The notes under the pieces were generated by a model that saw only the letters and a list, made by a program, of their open reading frames with translations, did no database searches and was not told the origin of the DNA. Shown here piece by piece: positions 35,694 through 45,516 of a DNA stretch of 61,885 nt. The DNA is from Candidatus Thiosymbion sp. (lineage in GTDB: Bacteria > Pseudomonadota > Gammaproteobacteria > Chromatiales > Chromatiaceae): contig JAHDND010000038.1 in NCBI GenBank assembly GCA_018435665.1, positions 1 to 61,885 of the forward strand, given 5' to 3'. Made by a program: the position numbers and the translations under genes. The first letter of the stretch is position 1. Each line of letters starts with the position of its first letter.

Positions 35694-36254
35694 ATGGCTC
35701 TGGCCAGGTTGCCGCGGGCACGACGGGTTCCCTCCCCCAACTGGGACGAGCGGCCCGTGGGTACCCGGGTCGACCTCCTGGTCATCCACGGCGTCAGCCT
35801 GCCCCCGGGTGAGTTCGGCGGTCCCTGGATAGACGCCCTCTTTCAGAACCGCCTCGACCCCCAGGCCCATCCTTACTTTGGCCCCATCGCCGGGCTAAAG
35901 GTCTCCAGCCATCTGCTGATCCGCCGTGATGGTGAACTGATCCAGTACGTCGACCTCACCAAGCGCGCCTGGCATGCCGGGGTCTCCTCGTTCCAGGGTC
36001 GCGAGCGCTGCAACGACTTCTCCATCGGCATCGAGCTGGAAGGGACGGACGACCTGCCCTATGCGTCCAGCCAGTATCAGGTCCTGGCCGAGGTCAGCCG
36101 GACCATTCTGACCCGCTTTCCCGCCATCACCCCCGACCGCATCGTCGGCCACAGCGACATCGCCCCCGGCCGCAAGACCGATCCCGGTCCAGCTTTCGAC
36201 TGGGAGCGCTACCGCCGCTTGCTGGCGGCGGGCATGCTGACCCGCGAGGGGTGA
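35694..36254 (+). CDS. ampD: 1,6-anhydro-N-acetylmuramyl-L-alanine amidase
   Basis: This 186-residue cytoplasmic AmpD recycles cell-wall muropeptides and so influences beta-lactamase induction in species with AmpR. The amidase_2 fold shows the zinc ligands in LLVIHGVSLPPG (His), KRAWHAGVSS, and GHSDIAPGRKTDPGPAFDW (His and Asp), and NDFSIGIELEGTDD is typical. The length equals the E. coli protein (183). There is no signal peptide, as expected. Confidence 0.94.
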   Translation: MALARLPRARRVPSPNWDERPVGTRVDLLVIHGVSLPPGEFGGPWIDALFQNRLDPQAHPYFGPIAGLKVSSHLLIRRDGELIQYVDLTKRAWHAGVSSFQGRERCNDFSIGIELEGTDDLPYASSQYQVLAEVSRTILTRFPAITPDRIVGHSDIAPGRKTDPGPAFDWERYRRLLAAGMLTREG

Positions 36255-36331
36255 GGACGCCTTAGCGGTGGTCATGCCCATCGTCCAATCATTTCAGGGA
36301 TTGCCCAGGCCAGTACCCGAGAGCCCGTCAA

Positions 36332-37471
36332 TCAGCCCTCCCGATCCCGCGTCCCCGCGGCCAGATAGGCGGTCGACTGCATCTCCACCAACCGGCTGAT
36401 CAGGCGCTCATGGGCAAAGTCGTGCAACTGGCCGGAGTAGAGTTCCTCCAGCGGGACCGCAGCGCTGAGGATGAGCTTGACCCGCCGATCATAGAGCTCG
36501 TCCACCAGGTGCAGAAAGCGCCGCGCCGCCGCGTCCTGGCCCAGGGTGAGGCGCGGCACGCCGGAGAGCAGGATGGTGTGGAACTCCCGGGCGATCTCGA
36601 TGTAGTCGGCCGCGGCCCGGGGGCCGCCGCACAGCACCTCAAAGTCGAACCAGGCCAGGTCCGGTCCCAGCCGCCGGGCCGGGATATCACGGCCGTTGAC
36701 GTGCAGCAGGGGGGGATCCTCGTGATGCCCCCCCAGCAGGCGGCGGAAGGCGGCCTCCAGGTGGGTCTCGGCGTCTCCCTCCTCCCCGGCATGGTGATAA
36801 ACGCCCTCCTCGCGCAGGGTCCGCAAGCGGTAATCCTCACCGCCATCGAGTTCGAAGACCTCGGTATGCTCCTTGAGCAGGGCGATGGCGGGGAGGAAGA
36901 GTGGCCGCTGCAAGCCATTGAGGTAGAGCAAATCCGGCGGGGTATTGGAGGTGGTGACCAGGGTCACCCCCCGGCGGAAGAAGGCGCGCAGCAGGCCATG
37001 CAGCAGGGTGGCATCGGTGATGTCGGTGACCACGAACTCGTCCAGGCACAGCACCCGCAGGTCCTGACACAGCCGCTCCGCCACCAGTTCCAGGGGATCG
37101 GGCTGGCGCGGCAGACCGGCCAGTTCCTCGTGCAGGTCGCGCATGAAGTGATGGAAATGCAACCGCCGCTTGCCCGGCAGCGGCAGGGCCTCGGCGAACC
37201 AGTCCATGAGATAGGTCTTGCCGCGCCCGACGCCGCCCCAGAGATAGAGGCCCTTGACGGGCGTGATCTCCGGGGCAGCGCCGCCAATACGGGACCTGAT
37301 CCGCCCCAGTAAGCCGGGGCCAGACGCGACCGCTCTGGGTGGTCTGGCCAGCAGGACGACATGCAGGGCCGCGAGCCGCCGCGCCGCCTCCGCCTGCACG
37401 GGGTCATACGCGGCAAAGCCGGTTTCGGGATCGACGAAGTTGGCCAGGGTGATGCGGGTGGTGGGGTTCAT
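36332..37471 (-). CDS. zapE: Cell division ATPase ZapE (AFG1 family)
   Basis: This 379-residue P-loop ATPase acts at the Z-ring under stress. Walker A is GGVGRGKTYLMDWF near residue 80, Walker B is LCLDEFVVTDITDA near residue 145, and the sensor TTSNTPPDLLYLNGLQR follows. The length matches E. coli ZapE (375). It stands alone on the minus strand with its 3' end facing ampD. Confidence 0.93.
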   Translation of the reverse strand: MNPTTRITLANFVDPETGFAAYDPVQAEAARRLAALHVVLLARPPRAVASGPGLLGRIRSRIGGAAPEITPVKGLYLWGGVGRGKTYLMDWFAEALPLPGKRRLHFHHFMRDLHEELAGLPRQPDPLELVAERLCQDLRVLCLDEFVVTDITDATLLHGLLRAFFRRGVTLVTTSNTPPDLLYLNGLQRPLFLPAIALLKEHTEVFELDGGEDYRLRTLREEGVYHHAGEEGDAETHLEAAFRRLLGGHHEDPPLLHVNGRDIPARRLGPDLAWFDFEVLCGGPRAAADYIEIAREFHTILLSGVPRLTLGQDAAARRFLHLVDELYDRRVKLILSAAVPLEELYSGQLHDFAHERLISRLVEMQSTAYLAAGTRDREG

Positions 37472-37695
37472 GGCCTGCGAAAGATAACAAACCTGGCCGG
37501 TGCTTGTCCGTCCGGGCTTGATGGCCCTATCGGGCCGCGGAATCCGGCCCAGGGTCGCGGGAGAACTCAGTCAGGAGAAGCGCCGACCTACCGCAAGGTT
37601 CGCCATGAGCGGAATGCTCGATATCTCCGCCACTGGCGCGGATAATGCCCCACCGCCCCAGTCCGGGGCTCAGTCCATCACGCGGGAGTATCAGC

Positions 37696-38322
37696 ATGAG
37701 TGACGCCCTCAACTATCTGGTCAAGGTCCGCCCCGAGGCCATGACCGGCTATTTCACCTTTCTGAAGAAGGCCGGCGACCACCTGGATGTCCGTACCCGG
37801 GACCTGATCTCGGTCATCACCAAGGTGGCCGTCCAGACCGAGCCCGGCTTCAAGCAGTATCTGACCCGGGCCCTGCGCAACGGCGCCACCCCCAACGAGA
37901 TCATCGACGCCCTGCTCATGGCCTTCCCGGTCCTGGGCCTGGCCAAGATCGTCTGGGCCACCGATATCCTGTTGAAGATGGACCTGCCCGAGTTCCACCC
38001 GGAGAACCTGGACGCCAACCCCGAATGGCACGACCTGGCCGCTGTCGCCGACCTGACCGACGGCGAGGTCTCCTTCGTCGAGGCTGACGGCCGGTCCCTG
38101 TACATCTACCGCCAGGGCGACGACTACCGGGTCTACGACTCTCGCTGCCCCCACCAGGAGACCAACATCCCCCACCTGGCCCTGGTCAATGGCCGTCTGA
38201 CCTGCCCCAAGCACCACTGGGCCTTCGATATCACCACCGGCGAGTGCGTCGAGGTCGGCAACCGGCCCCTGCGCCGCTTCGAGCACAAGATCGAGGCGGG
38301 ACGGCTGCTGGCCTACTGGTAA
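37696..38322 (+). CDS. Carboxymuconolactone-decarboxylase-like / Rieske fusion protein
   Basis: This 208-residue protein joins two domains. Residues 10-95 resemble the helical CMD/AhpD fold (MTGYFTFLKKAGDHLDVRTR, NGATPNEIIDALLMAFPVLG) but lack the AhpD redox cysteine pair. Residues 108-207 are a Rieske-type [2Fe-2S] domain with ligands C151-P-H153 and C170-PK-H173. The Rieske part resembles small toluene-monooxygenase ferredoxins. The start at 37696 is preferred because it begins the CMD-like domain. A redox or electron-supply role is inferred; no oxygenase partner lies nearby. Confidence 0.82.
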   Translation: MSDALNYLVKVRPEAMTGYFTFLKKAGDHLDVRTRDLISVITKVAVQTEPGFKQYLTRALRNGATPNEIIDALLMAFPVLGLAKIVWATDILLKMDLPEFHPENLDANPEWHDLAAVADLTDGEVSFVEADGRSLYIYRQGDDYRVYDSRCPHQETNIPHLALVNGRLTCPKHHWAFDITTGECVEVGNRPLRRFEHKIEAGRLLAYW

Positions 38323-38388
38323 GCCCGGGTTCGTCCGCCGGACGACAGGATGGCCAGGGAGCGGGCCATCCCGATCGAAACCGACTAA

Positions 38389-38459
38389 TAGTCTTCGCAC
38401 GGCAATTTTCGGTTTTTCCGGGTCACTTATCGATGCCGAAAACTGAATTGCGATATGTA
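38389..38459. repeat. Palindromic MITE-like repeat, copy 3 (minimal form)
   Basis: This 71-bp copy consists of two arms around a short loop. The left arm CGCACGGCAATTTTCGG faces the right arm CCGAAAACTGAATTGCG, which ends in ATATGTA as in copy 1. It lies between the CMD-Rieske gene and sbcD, and shows that the outer arms can exist without the central hairpin. Confidence 0.55.
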
Positions 38460-38500
38460 GACCTTGACGCTCCGCGAACACCCTTCCCGGGAGACCTGGG

Positions 38501-39781
38501 ATGAGAATCCTCCACACCTCCGACTGGCACCTGGGACGGACCCTTTACGGCCGCAAACGCCACGAGGAATTCGCCGCCTTCCTGGACTGGCTGGTGGCAC
38601 TGATCGAGCGGGAAGGCGTGACGGCCCTGCTGGTGGCGGGGGATATCTTCGACACCACGACCCCCAGCCATCGGGCTCAGGAACTCTACTACCGCTTCCT
38701 GTGCCGGGTGGCGGCCTCGCCCTGCCGCCACGTGGTGGTGGTGGCGGGCAATCATGATTCCCCCACCTTTCTGGAAGCGCCCAAGGCATTGCTGCGCGCC
38801 CTGGACGTCCATGTCATCGGCAGCGCGACGGCAGACCCGGCGGACGAGGTCCTGGTGCTCCGCGACCTGTCCGGGGCCCCGGAACTGATCGTCTGCGCCA
38901 TCCCCTATCTGCGCGACCGGGACATCCGCCAGGTCGAGGCCGGCGAGGACAGCGCGGACAAGGACCGCAAGCTCATGGAGGGCATCCGCGACCACTATGC
39001 CAGCGTCGTCGCCCTGGCCGAGGCGCGGCGCGCGGATCTGGGGGCCGAGATCCCCCTGGTGGCCATGGGCCACCTCTTCACCGCGGGAGGACGGACCCTG
39101 GAAGGCGACGGGGTACGGGAACTGTACGTCGGCTCCCTGGCCCACGTCAGCCCGGGCATCTTTCCCGACAGCCTGGATTACCTGGCCCTGGGTCATCTCC
39201 ATGTCCCCCAGCGGGTGGGCGGCGCCGAGACCCGCCGCTACAGCGGCTCTCCCCTGCCCATGGGCTTCGGCGAGGCCCGGCAGGAAAAGAGCCTCTGCCT
39301 GGTGGAATGGGACAAGGGCAACGGCGCTCGGCCAGGGTGCCGCGTCCACATAATCCCCATCCCGGTCTTCCAGTCCCTGGAACGTATCCAGGGCGACTGG
39401 GACCTGCTGGCCAAGCGGCTGAAGGAGCTGGTGGCCGCCAGGTCTCCAACCTGGATCGAGGTGATTTACGAGGGCGAGGCGGTGATTAGCGACCTGCGCG
39501 AACGCCTGGAGGCGCTCCTCGCCCCGACGGAGGAAGCCCCCACGCGGGATGAAACCGCCCCGCGCCCTGAAATCCTGCGGGTCAGGAATAACCGCATCGC
39601 TCAAGGGGTGCTGGAGCGGATGCATGAGGAGGAAAGCCTGGGCGATCTGAACGCACTGGAGGTCTTCACCCGCCGCCTGGAGGCCGCCCAGACGGTCCCA
39701 CCCGAACAACATTCGGACCTGCTGCTGGCCTACCAGGAGATCCTGGCCAGTTTCCATCACGGCGATCCCCAGGCGGAATAA
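38501..39781 (+). CDS. sbcD: Exonuclease subunit SbcD
   Basis: This 426-residue Mre11-like nuclease works with SbcC on hairpins and protein-blocked DNA ends. Metal-binding motifs are MRILHTSDWHLGRTL, VAGDIFDTTTPS, VVAGNHDSPTFLEA and GHLFTAGG/LALGHLHVPQRV in order. The start fits the family exactly. It is followed by sbcC after a 199-bp gap, longer than the overlap or few bases usual for this pair. Confidence 0.95.
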   Translation: MRILHTSDWHLGRTLYGRKRHEEFAAFLDWLVALIEREGVTALLVAGDIFDTTTPSHRAQELYYRFLCRVAASPCRHVVVVAGNHDSPTFLEAPKALLRALDVHVIGSATADPADEVLVLRDLSGAPELIVCAIPYLRDRDIRQVEAGEDSADKDRKLMEGIRDHYASVVALAEARRADLGAEIPLVAMGHLFTAGGRTLEGDGVRELYVGSLAHVSPGIFPDSLDYLALGHLHVPQRVGGAETRRYSGSPLPMGFGEARQEKSLCLVEWDKGNGARPGCRVHIIPIPVFQSLERIQGDWDLLAKRLKELVAARSPTWIEVIYEGEAVISDLRERLEALLAPTEEAPTRDETAPRPEILRVRNNRIAQGVLERMHEEESLGDLNALEVFTRRLEAAQTVPPEQHSDLLLAYQEILASFHHGDPQAE

Positions 39782-39980
39782 AGCCGAAGATGAAGGCAAA
39801 AAACGCGAGTTCCCAACTGGCCAGCATGGCTGGAGTCCTGCGGAGTTGGGCCTGATGCCAGTCTCCGGGACTTTGATCCGACAAAGGGTTGGGTCGCTGC
39901 CATGATCTTCAGCGAGGCCCCGAGGCCGGGCGTATTGTGAGTTCCGTACCTTCTGGAATTGTCAGGGGGCTTGTCGCGCC

Positions 39981-42900
39981 ATGCGCATTCTGAATGTCCG
40001 TTTCCGGAATCTGAACTCCCTGGTGGGCGAGTGGGCCATCGATCTGACCCACCCGGCCTATGTCAGCGATGGCCTTTTCGCCATCATCGGGCCAACCGGG
40101 GCCGGCAAGACGACCCTGCTCGATGCCATCTGCCTGGCCCTGTACGGCCGCACCCCACGGCTGGACAGGGTCACCGGTGGCGAAAACGAGATCATGTCAC
40201 GCCAGACAGGCGACTGCTTCGCCGAGGTGGCCTTTGAGACCCAGGCCGGCCGCTTCCGCTGCCACTGGCGCCAGCACAAGGCCAACCAGAGGCCTAACGG
40301 CGTGCTCCAGCAACCTAGACACGAGATCGCCGACGCCGATACGGGGGTCGTATTGGAGAGCAACCTCCGCGGCGTGGCCAGCCAGGTCGAAGCCTCCACC
40401 GGCATGAATTTCGACCGCTTCACCCGCTCCATGCTGCTGGCCCAAGGCGGCTTCGCCGCCTTCCTCCAGGCGCCCGCCGGTGAGCGGGCACCCATCCTGG
40501 AGCAGATCACCGGCACGGAGATCTACAGCCAGATCTCCATCCGCGTCCATGAACGCCGCAATGAAGAGCGCAACCGCCTGAACATCCTCCAGGCCGAGCT
40601 GGACGGCCTGCAACTCCTGTCAACCGAGGCCGAGGCCCAGTTGCGCGAGGACCTGGAGCGCCGGCAAGGGGATGAAGTGGACCTCAAGGGCCGCGTCGCC
40701 CTCAATCACCAGGCCCTGCTCTGGCGCGAGGGCCTGGCCGGGCTTGAAGGCGACCTGCGGCGGATCGCGGCCCAGCGGGAGGACTGGCGGGTCCAGGACC
40801 AGGCCTTCGCGCCCGAACGGGAGCGGCTCGGACGCGCCCACCAGGCCCTGGAACTGACGGGCCCCTTCGCCAGCCTCGCCGCCCTGCGCCGCGCCCAGGA
40901 CGAGGACCACCAACGTCGCGACGAGGATCAGGCCGCCCTCCCCCAGCGGGAGGCGGCGGTCCAGGTGGCGACGGCGGCTTTGAGCCAGGCCAGCGCCCAA
41001 CTGGACGAGGCCAAGGCCAACCAGAATGCCAACCTGCCCATCCTCCTGAAGGCCCGGGAACTGGATCTGCGCCTCGTCGAGCAGGCGCGGCCCATCGCCA
41101 CGGCCGCCAAGACCCTGGGGGAGCAGCGCCTGGCCCTGGCAGCCTTGCGTGTCCAGCAACAGACGGATGAAACCACCCTGTCAGACCAGCAGCGGCAGTA
41201 CCGCGAGCTGGCAACGCTGATGGCGGCCACCCAGGCGGACGCCGGCCTGCTGGAGGCCCTGACGGGCCTTCTCCAACGTTTCGCGGGGCTGCAACAATTG
41301 GAGGACCGGCGGCTGGCCAAGGATCAGGCCATCCGACAGGCTCGGACTGGCGTCGAGGATGCCACCAGGCTCCTGGAGGAGGCCGCGAAGCAAGCGGCCC
41401 ATGCCAACGCCCAACGCGAGGACCTGCATCGCCAGTGGGCGGAACAGCAGTCACAACTTCAACAACTCCTGGATGGTCTGGATGTGCCGGCCTGGCGCCA
41501 ACGGCATTCCGACCTGACCGCACGGCGGGATCTGCTCGCCAAGGCAGTGGCGTCAGCCCAGGCACTCTGGCAGGCCCGACAGGCCCTGGCCGATCTGGAT
41601 CAGCGCGAGGGGCAAAACGCCACCGTCGCGGCAACCCTGGCGCGGGAACTGTCGGACCAGGCCAACCACCTGGCGGGGTTGGAAAAGCAGCGGGAAATGC
41701 TGGAGACTCAGCTCAGCCTGCTGGAAAGAATCCAGAGCCTCGAAGAGGCCCGCCACCAGTTGCGGGACGGCGAACCCTGCCCCCTGTGTGGCGCCCTGGA
41801 GCACCCCTTCGCCGTGGGGAACCTGCCGGCGCCGGATGAGACCCACCAGGAACTTCAGGGGGTCAAGGAGACCATCAAGACCACGGCGGCCACCATCACG
41901 GGCCTTCAGATCCGCCAGGCCGGTCTGCACCGGGACCAACAGCAACTCCTCACGGACCGGATCGACCAGACCCGCAACGGCGCGCAGGCCCAGCGCGAAC
42001 TGGCGGAGACCCTTGATGCCTTGGTGCCTGCCGGGCTGGGCTCCCCTCCCGAGGCCGCCTTGCCCGAACTCATCGCCCATTGGCAGGGTCAGCAGGAAGA
42101 CCTCCGCCTGACCCTGGACCAAACCACCGGCAGAGTGGCGACCGCCGAGGCGGCGGAGAAGGCCCTGGCCCGTCTGCGTGACCGCTGGGACCAAGCCAAG
42201 GACGCCGCCCAAAGGGCGGATGGCGCCGCCCAGACCGCCACGCTGCGGCACGAGACTGCCCAGCGGGAGCTGGAACGGCTCCAGGCGGAGGCCCTCGAAA
42301 TGCGGACGGAACACGACCAGGCCCTCGCCGCCCTAAGCCAGGACCTGCAACCCTATGGCATCCTCGGCCCCTTGGTCATGGCCGATCTGGATGAGCTCCA
42401 GGCACGACTGATCAGCCGGCGCGACCAGCGGAAGACCCGCGAGGACCTCAAGCTGCGCCTGGACCAGACCATCGCCACCCTCCAGGCCCGCACCACCCAG
42501 CAAGCGGAACGCATTCAGGCGGCGGCGGAGGTATTCAAGCAGCAACAGGCCCTTCATGACGCCCTGGTCATGGAAAAGGATATCCTGGCCCGGGAGCGCC
42601 ACGACCTCCTCGGAGACCGGGATCCGGCGGCGGAAGAAGGGCGCCTGGCCCAGGCCATCGACACCGCCAGCCAGGTCCTGGAGGACAGCCGCCGGAACCT
42701 GAACGCCGCCACCCAGGCCCGCGCCGAGCTGCAAACCCGGCTGGCGGCCCTGGAGCACGCTCTCCAGCGGCGGGGGCCCGAACTGGACGGCGCCGAGACC
42801 GCCTTTCGCGGCCAGCTCCAGTCAGCGGGCTTCAGCGATGAAGCGGACTATCAGGGCGCCTGCCTGCCCGAGGAACAACGCAAGAAACTGGCCCAGCAGG

Positions 42901-43688
42901 CCCAGGCCCTGGCGGAGCAATTCACCGCCCTGAGTCGCGCCGCCGAGGACAAGGTCCAGGCCCTGGCCCGGGAGCGGGACAAGCGGCTGACGGATGCCCC
43001 CCTGGAGGCGCTGACGGTGACCCAGAATTCCCTGGAGGAGGAACTCAAGGCCCTGCTCCAGGCCATCGGCGGCCTGAGCCAGCGACTTCAGGACAACGAC
43101 CAGCTCAAGGAAAGGTGGCAGGCGGGGGCCCAGGCCCTGGAGGCGCAGCGGCGCGAATGCCAGCGCTGGGACCAGCTCCACGACCTGATCGGCTCGGCGG
43201 ATGGCAGGAAATACCGCAACTTCGTCCAGGGCCTGACCTTTCGCCTGATGATCGGTCACGCCAACCATCAGCTCCGGAAGATGTCGGACCGCTACCTGCT
43301 GATCCACGCCGACGACCGGCCGCTGGAACTCGCCGTCATCGACAATTACCAGGGCGGCGAGGTCCGTTCCACCAAGAACCTCTCCGGCGGCGAGAGCTTC
43401 ATCGTCAGCCTGGCCCTGGCCCTGGGCCTGTCCCAGATGGCCAGCCGCCGGGTGCGGGTCGATTCCCTCTTCCTCGACGAGGGCTTCGGCACCCTGGACG
43501 AAGAGGCCCTGGACACGGCCCTCACCACTCTGGCGAGCCTGCGCCAGGACGGCAAGCTGATCGGCCTCATCTCCCACGTCCCCACCCTGAAGGAGCGCAT
43601 CGCCACCCAGATCCGGGTCATCCCCCAGAGCGGCGGCCGCAGTCGCCTCGCCGGGCCGGGGTGCGAGCGGGTCAAGGGCGCTACTTGA
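39981..43688 (+). CDS. sbcC: Exonuclease subunit SbcC
   Basis: This 1235-residue SMC/Rad50-like ATPase has Walker A GPTGAGKTTLLDAICLALYG near residue 35, long coiled coils, and a zinc hook CPLCG near residue 600. The C-terminal ABC signature is NLSGGESFIVSLALALGLS and Walker B is DSLFLDEGFGTLDEEAL. It forms a complex with SbcD. It is slightly longer than the E. coli protein (1048), mostly in the coiled coil. Confidence 0.95.
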   Translation: MRILNVRFRNLNSLVGEWAIDLTHPAYVSDGLFAIIGPTGAGKTTLLDAICLALYGRTPRLDRVTGGENEIMSRQTGDCFAEVAFETQAGRFRCHWRQHKANQRPNGVLQQPRHEIADADTGVVLESNLRGVASQVEASTGMNFDRFTRSMLLAQGGFAAFLQAPAGERAPILEQITGTEIYSQISIRVHERRNEERNRLNILQAELDGLQLLSTEAEAQLREDLERRQGDEVDLKGRVALNHQALLWREGLAGLEGDLRRIAAQREDWRVQDQAFAPERERLGRAHQALELTGPFASLAALRRAQDEDHQRRDEDQAALPQREAAVQVATAALSQASAQLDEAKANQNANLPILLKARELDLRLVEQARPIATAAKTLGEQRLALAALRVQQQTDETTLSDQQRQYRELATLMAATQADAGLLEALTGLLQRFAGLQQLEDRRLAKDQAIRQARTGVEDATRLLEEAAKQAAHANAQREDLHRQWAEQQSQLQQLLDGLDVPAWRQRHSDLTARRDLLAKAVASAQALWQARQALADLDQREGQNATVAATLARELSDQANHLAGLEKQREMLETQLSLLERIQSLEEARHQLRDGEPCPLCGALEHPFAVGNLPAPDETHQELQGVKETIKTTAATITGLQIRQAGLHRDQQQLLTDRIDQTRNGAQAQRELAETLDALVPAGLGSPPEAALPELIAHWQGQQEDLRLTLDQTTGRVATAEAAEKALARLRDRWDQAKDAAQRADGAAQTATLRHETAQRELERLQAEALEMRTEHDQALAALSQDLQPYGILGPLVMADLDELQARLISRRDQRKTREDLKLRLDQTIATLQARTTQQAERIQAAAEVFKQQQALHDALVMEKDILARERHDLLGDRDPAAEEGRLAQAIDTASQVLEDSRRNLNAATQARAELQTRLAALEHALQRRGPELDGAETAFRGQLQSAGFSDEADYQGACLPEEQRKKLAQQAQALAEQFTALSRAAEDKVQALARERDKRLTDAPLEALTVTQNSLEEELKALLQAIGGLSQRLQDNDQLKERWQAGAQALEAQRRECQRWDQLHDLIGSADGRKYRNFVQGLTFRLMIGHANHQLRKMSDRYLLIHADDRPLELAVIDNYQGGEVRSTKNLSGGESFIVSLALALGLSQMASRRVRVDSLFLDEGFGTLDEEALDTALTTLASLRQDGKLIGLISHVPTLKERIATQIRVIPQSGGRSRLAGPGCERVKGAT

Positions 43689-43784
43689 AAAGGGTTTGGC
43701 CCTGGAGGGTGGATGTCCCAGTACAGAGATGCATCGCGAACTACCCTGTCCTTTGAGAACGCGATAACGATGTGGACTGTCCGG

Positions 43785-44363
43785 CTAATCGGGAAAGATC
43801 TCCCCGATGGCCACCCTGACCTCCACCCCGGCGATATCCAGGCTGAGGTCGCCAGCGGTGAGGGAGTGCAGTTGCCGGTATCGGCCCTGGAAGCGGTCCG
43901 GGTCGCGATAGTCGTGCAGGGTGCGGTGCCGCAGGTCCACCACCCAATAGCGGCGGATGCCGGCGCGGGCGTATTTCGCCAGCTTGACGCCCTGGTCCAG
44001 GCTCAGGCTGGAGTCCGCCACTTCGATGACCAGCAAGGCATCCTCGCCCCTGGGGTTGGCCTGGCGGTAGAAGTCCTCACGGCGCTGGAGCACGGCGAGA
44101 TCCGGATAGAGTTCGGTGCCGTCGTCCAGGACCAGGGGACCCTGGATGCGGAGGATCGCCTTGCCCGCCAGCTTCGGCACCAGGATCATGGTCAGGATAT
44201 CGTTCGTGCCCCCGTGGGGCGGTCCAATTGGCGTCATGTCACGCATCTCCCCGTTGATGAGTTCCACCCGGTCGCCGTCGCGGAAGCAACCGGCCTCGAT
44301 CATCCGATGAAAACGCTCGACGTCGATACGATGAATCGGGTTGAGCACTTCTGACGTAAGCAC
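43785..44363 (-). CDS. Uma2/DUF820-family PD-(D/E)XK protein
   Basis: This 192-residue protein of the Uma2 (DUF820) family has the restriction-endonuclease-like fold. YPDLAVLQRRED and EDALLVIEVADSS provide the catalytic Asp and Glu-x-x, with SLDQGVKLAKYARAGIRRYW after them and RVELINGEMRDMTPIGPPHG at the start. The in vivo substrate is unknown. It stands alone, reading toward sbcC. The family is common in cyanobacteria and in other bacteria with large genomes. Confidence 0.85.
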   Translation of the reverse strand: MLTSEVLNPIHRIDVERFHRMIEAGCFRDGDRVELINGEMRDMTPIGPPHGGTNDILTMILVPKLAGKAILRIQGPLVLDDGTELYPDLAVLQRREDFYRQANPRGEDALLVIEVADSSLSLDQGVKLAKYARAGIRRYWVVDLRHRTLHDYRDPDRFQGRYRQLHSLTAGDLSLDIAGVEVRVAIGEIFPD

Positions 44364-44420
44364 GAGTCGATCCTCCTGCTGATTGCGGATGGTGTAAGCC
44401 TAGCAAATCCGGCGCCGGGG

Positions 44421-45437
44421 CTAGAGCAGATCCCGGCTCTTGTCCCGCACCCGCTGATAGAGTTCCTCCATCACGGCGATGAAGGAACTATCCCGATCCC
44501 AGAAGCCGGGGTAGTCACCGGCCTTGCGCACCAGGATGGCGGGCAGGACGGGCGGGGTGGCAGGCTCGATCTCGGTGGGGAGGCGGTGACGGCCGGTCCA
44601 GAAGGCGTGGTAGTCCGACGGGGCGGCCAGGGCGTCATCCGCTTCCGGCTCGATGGAGGTGATATCAGTGCCTGAGGTTTTGGCGTGACCGACCTTGCCC
44701 CGCCGATTCGGGATATCGGCCACACCCAGCCGGTGCGGGATACCGGCAGTGCCGATTACAGCCGTCTCTGGGCGCGTAAAAAAGGAGGTCGCGGGCACCA
44801 GGGGCGCCGCCGGATCTTCTTCCTCCGCCGGCCTGAGGCTGGCCAGGGCCTGACCCAGGGGGGTGGTGGCCAGGGCCTGATGGAGATGGGTGCGCGACAG
44901 GCCGCGCAGTTCGAAGAGCAGGAAGGGGTCCCGGTCCAGTTGCGCCGCCAGACGGTAGTAGACGCCGGCGATGTGCTTGCAGGGGTTGAAGTCGTCCGGG
45001 CAGGAGCAGGCGGTGAGGGTGAAGTCCTTGCGGCTGCGGGGTAGCAGGGGCAGCTTGAGAGCGGCGAAGGCCTCGTCGATGCCGTCCGGCATCTCGTGCA
45101 GGAGCAGCTTGGCGATGAGATCGGCGCGGCTGCCCAGGTAGGCGATGGCCTGGTCCCAATCCTTGGCCGGGATCTGGGTCATCTGGATACGGGTCTGGTA
45201 GCGGGGTTCCTTGTAGACGCCGTAATAAGGGTTGACGTTGCCGCGCACCGTCGCCGTCACCAGGCCGTCGGCGATGGCAAAGGCGAGAATGCGGCTATCG
45301 CTGCTGTAACTTCGCCCCCGTTGGATGCGGCCACTGTCGGTGAAGCCCTCCAGGGCGGCGATGAAGCGCTGGCCCCACCAGGTTCTGCCCAGGGTCGTCA
45401 TGGGTTCATACCTCACTTGCCACGCGTTTGGGTCCAA
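44421..45437 (-). CDS. SWIM zinc-finger protein
   Basis: This 338-residue protein begins with GRTWWGQRFIAALEGFTDSG and carries a SWIM finger (CSCPDDFNPCKHIAGVYY, C-x-C-x6-C-x-H) near residue 145. The C-terminal half is low in complexity and less conserved. SWIM proteins of this type are regularly encoded next to a SNF2-family helicase, as here (79-bp gap, same strand). It is probably a DNA- or protein-binding partner of that helicase. Cellular role unknown. Confidence 0.85.
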   Translation of the reverse strand: MDPNAWQVRYEPMTTLGRTWWGQRFIAALEGFTDSGRIQRGRSYSSDSRILAFAIADGLVTATVRGNVNPYYGVYKEPRYQTRIQMTQIPAKDWDQAIAYLGSRADLIAKLLLHEMPDGIDEAFAALKLPLLPRSRKDFTLTACSCPDDFNPCKHIAGVYYRLAAQLDRDPFLLFELRGLSRTHLHQALATTPLGQALASLRPAEEEDPAAPLVPATSFFTRPETAVIGTAGIPHRLGVADIPNRRGKVGHAKTSGTDITSIEPEADDALAAPSDYHAFWTGRHRLPTEIEPATPPVLPAILVRKAGDYPGFWDRDSSFIAVMEELYQRVRDKSRDLL

Positions 45438-45516
45438 TCATCACTGCTCACCACGCCCTCTCTCCGCGCGGGAGTGGGCCAGGAAGAGAGGGGAGCCGCT
45501 TCAGGTAGCGTCATGG

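Noticed and set aside
40058..43577. Several antisense frames within sbcC
   Set aside because: All are Arg/Pro- or Leu/Gln-rich shadows of a gene with clear SMC-type motifs on the plus strand.
45456..45492. CCCTCTCT...AGAGAGGG inverted repeat as a terminator between the SWIM and SNF2 genes
   Set aside because: There is no T-run and both genes read through it in the same direction; similar C/T-G/A-rich patterns occur elsewhere (8210-8250) and are probably compositional or a weak intergenic repeat.
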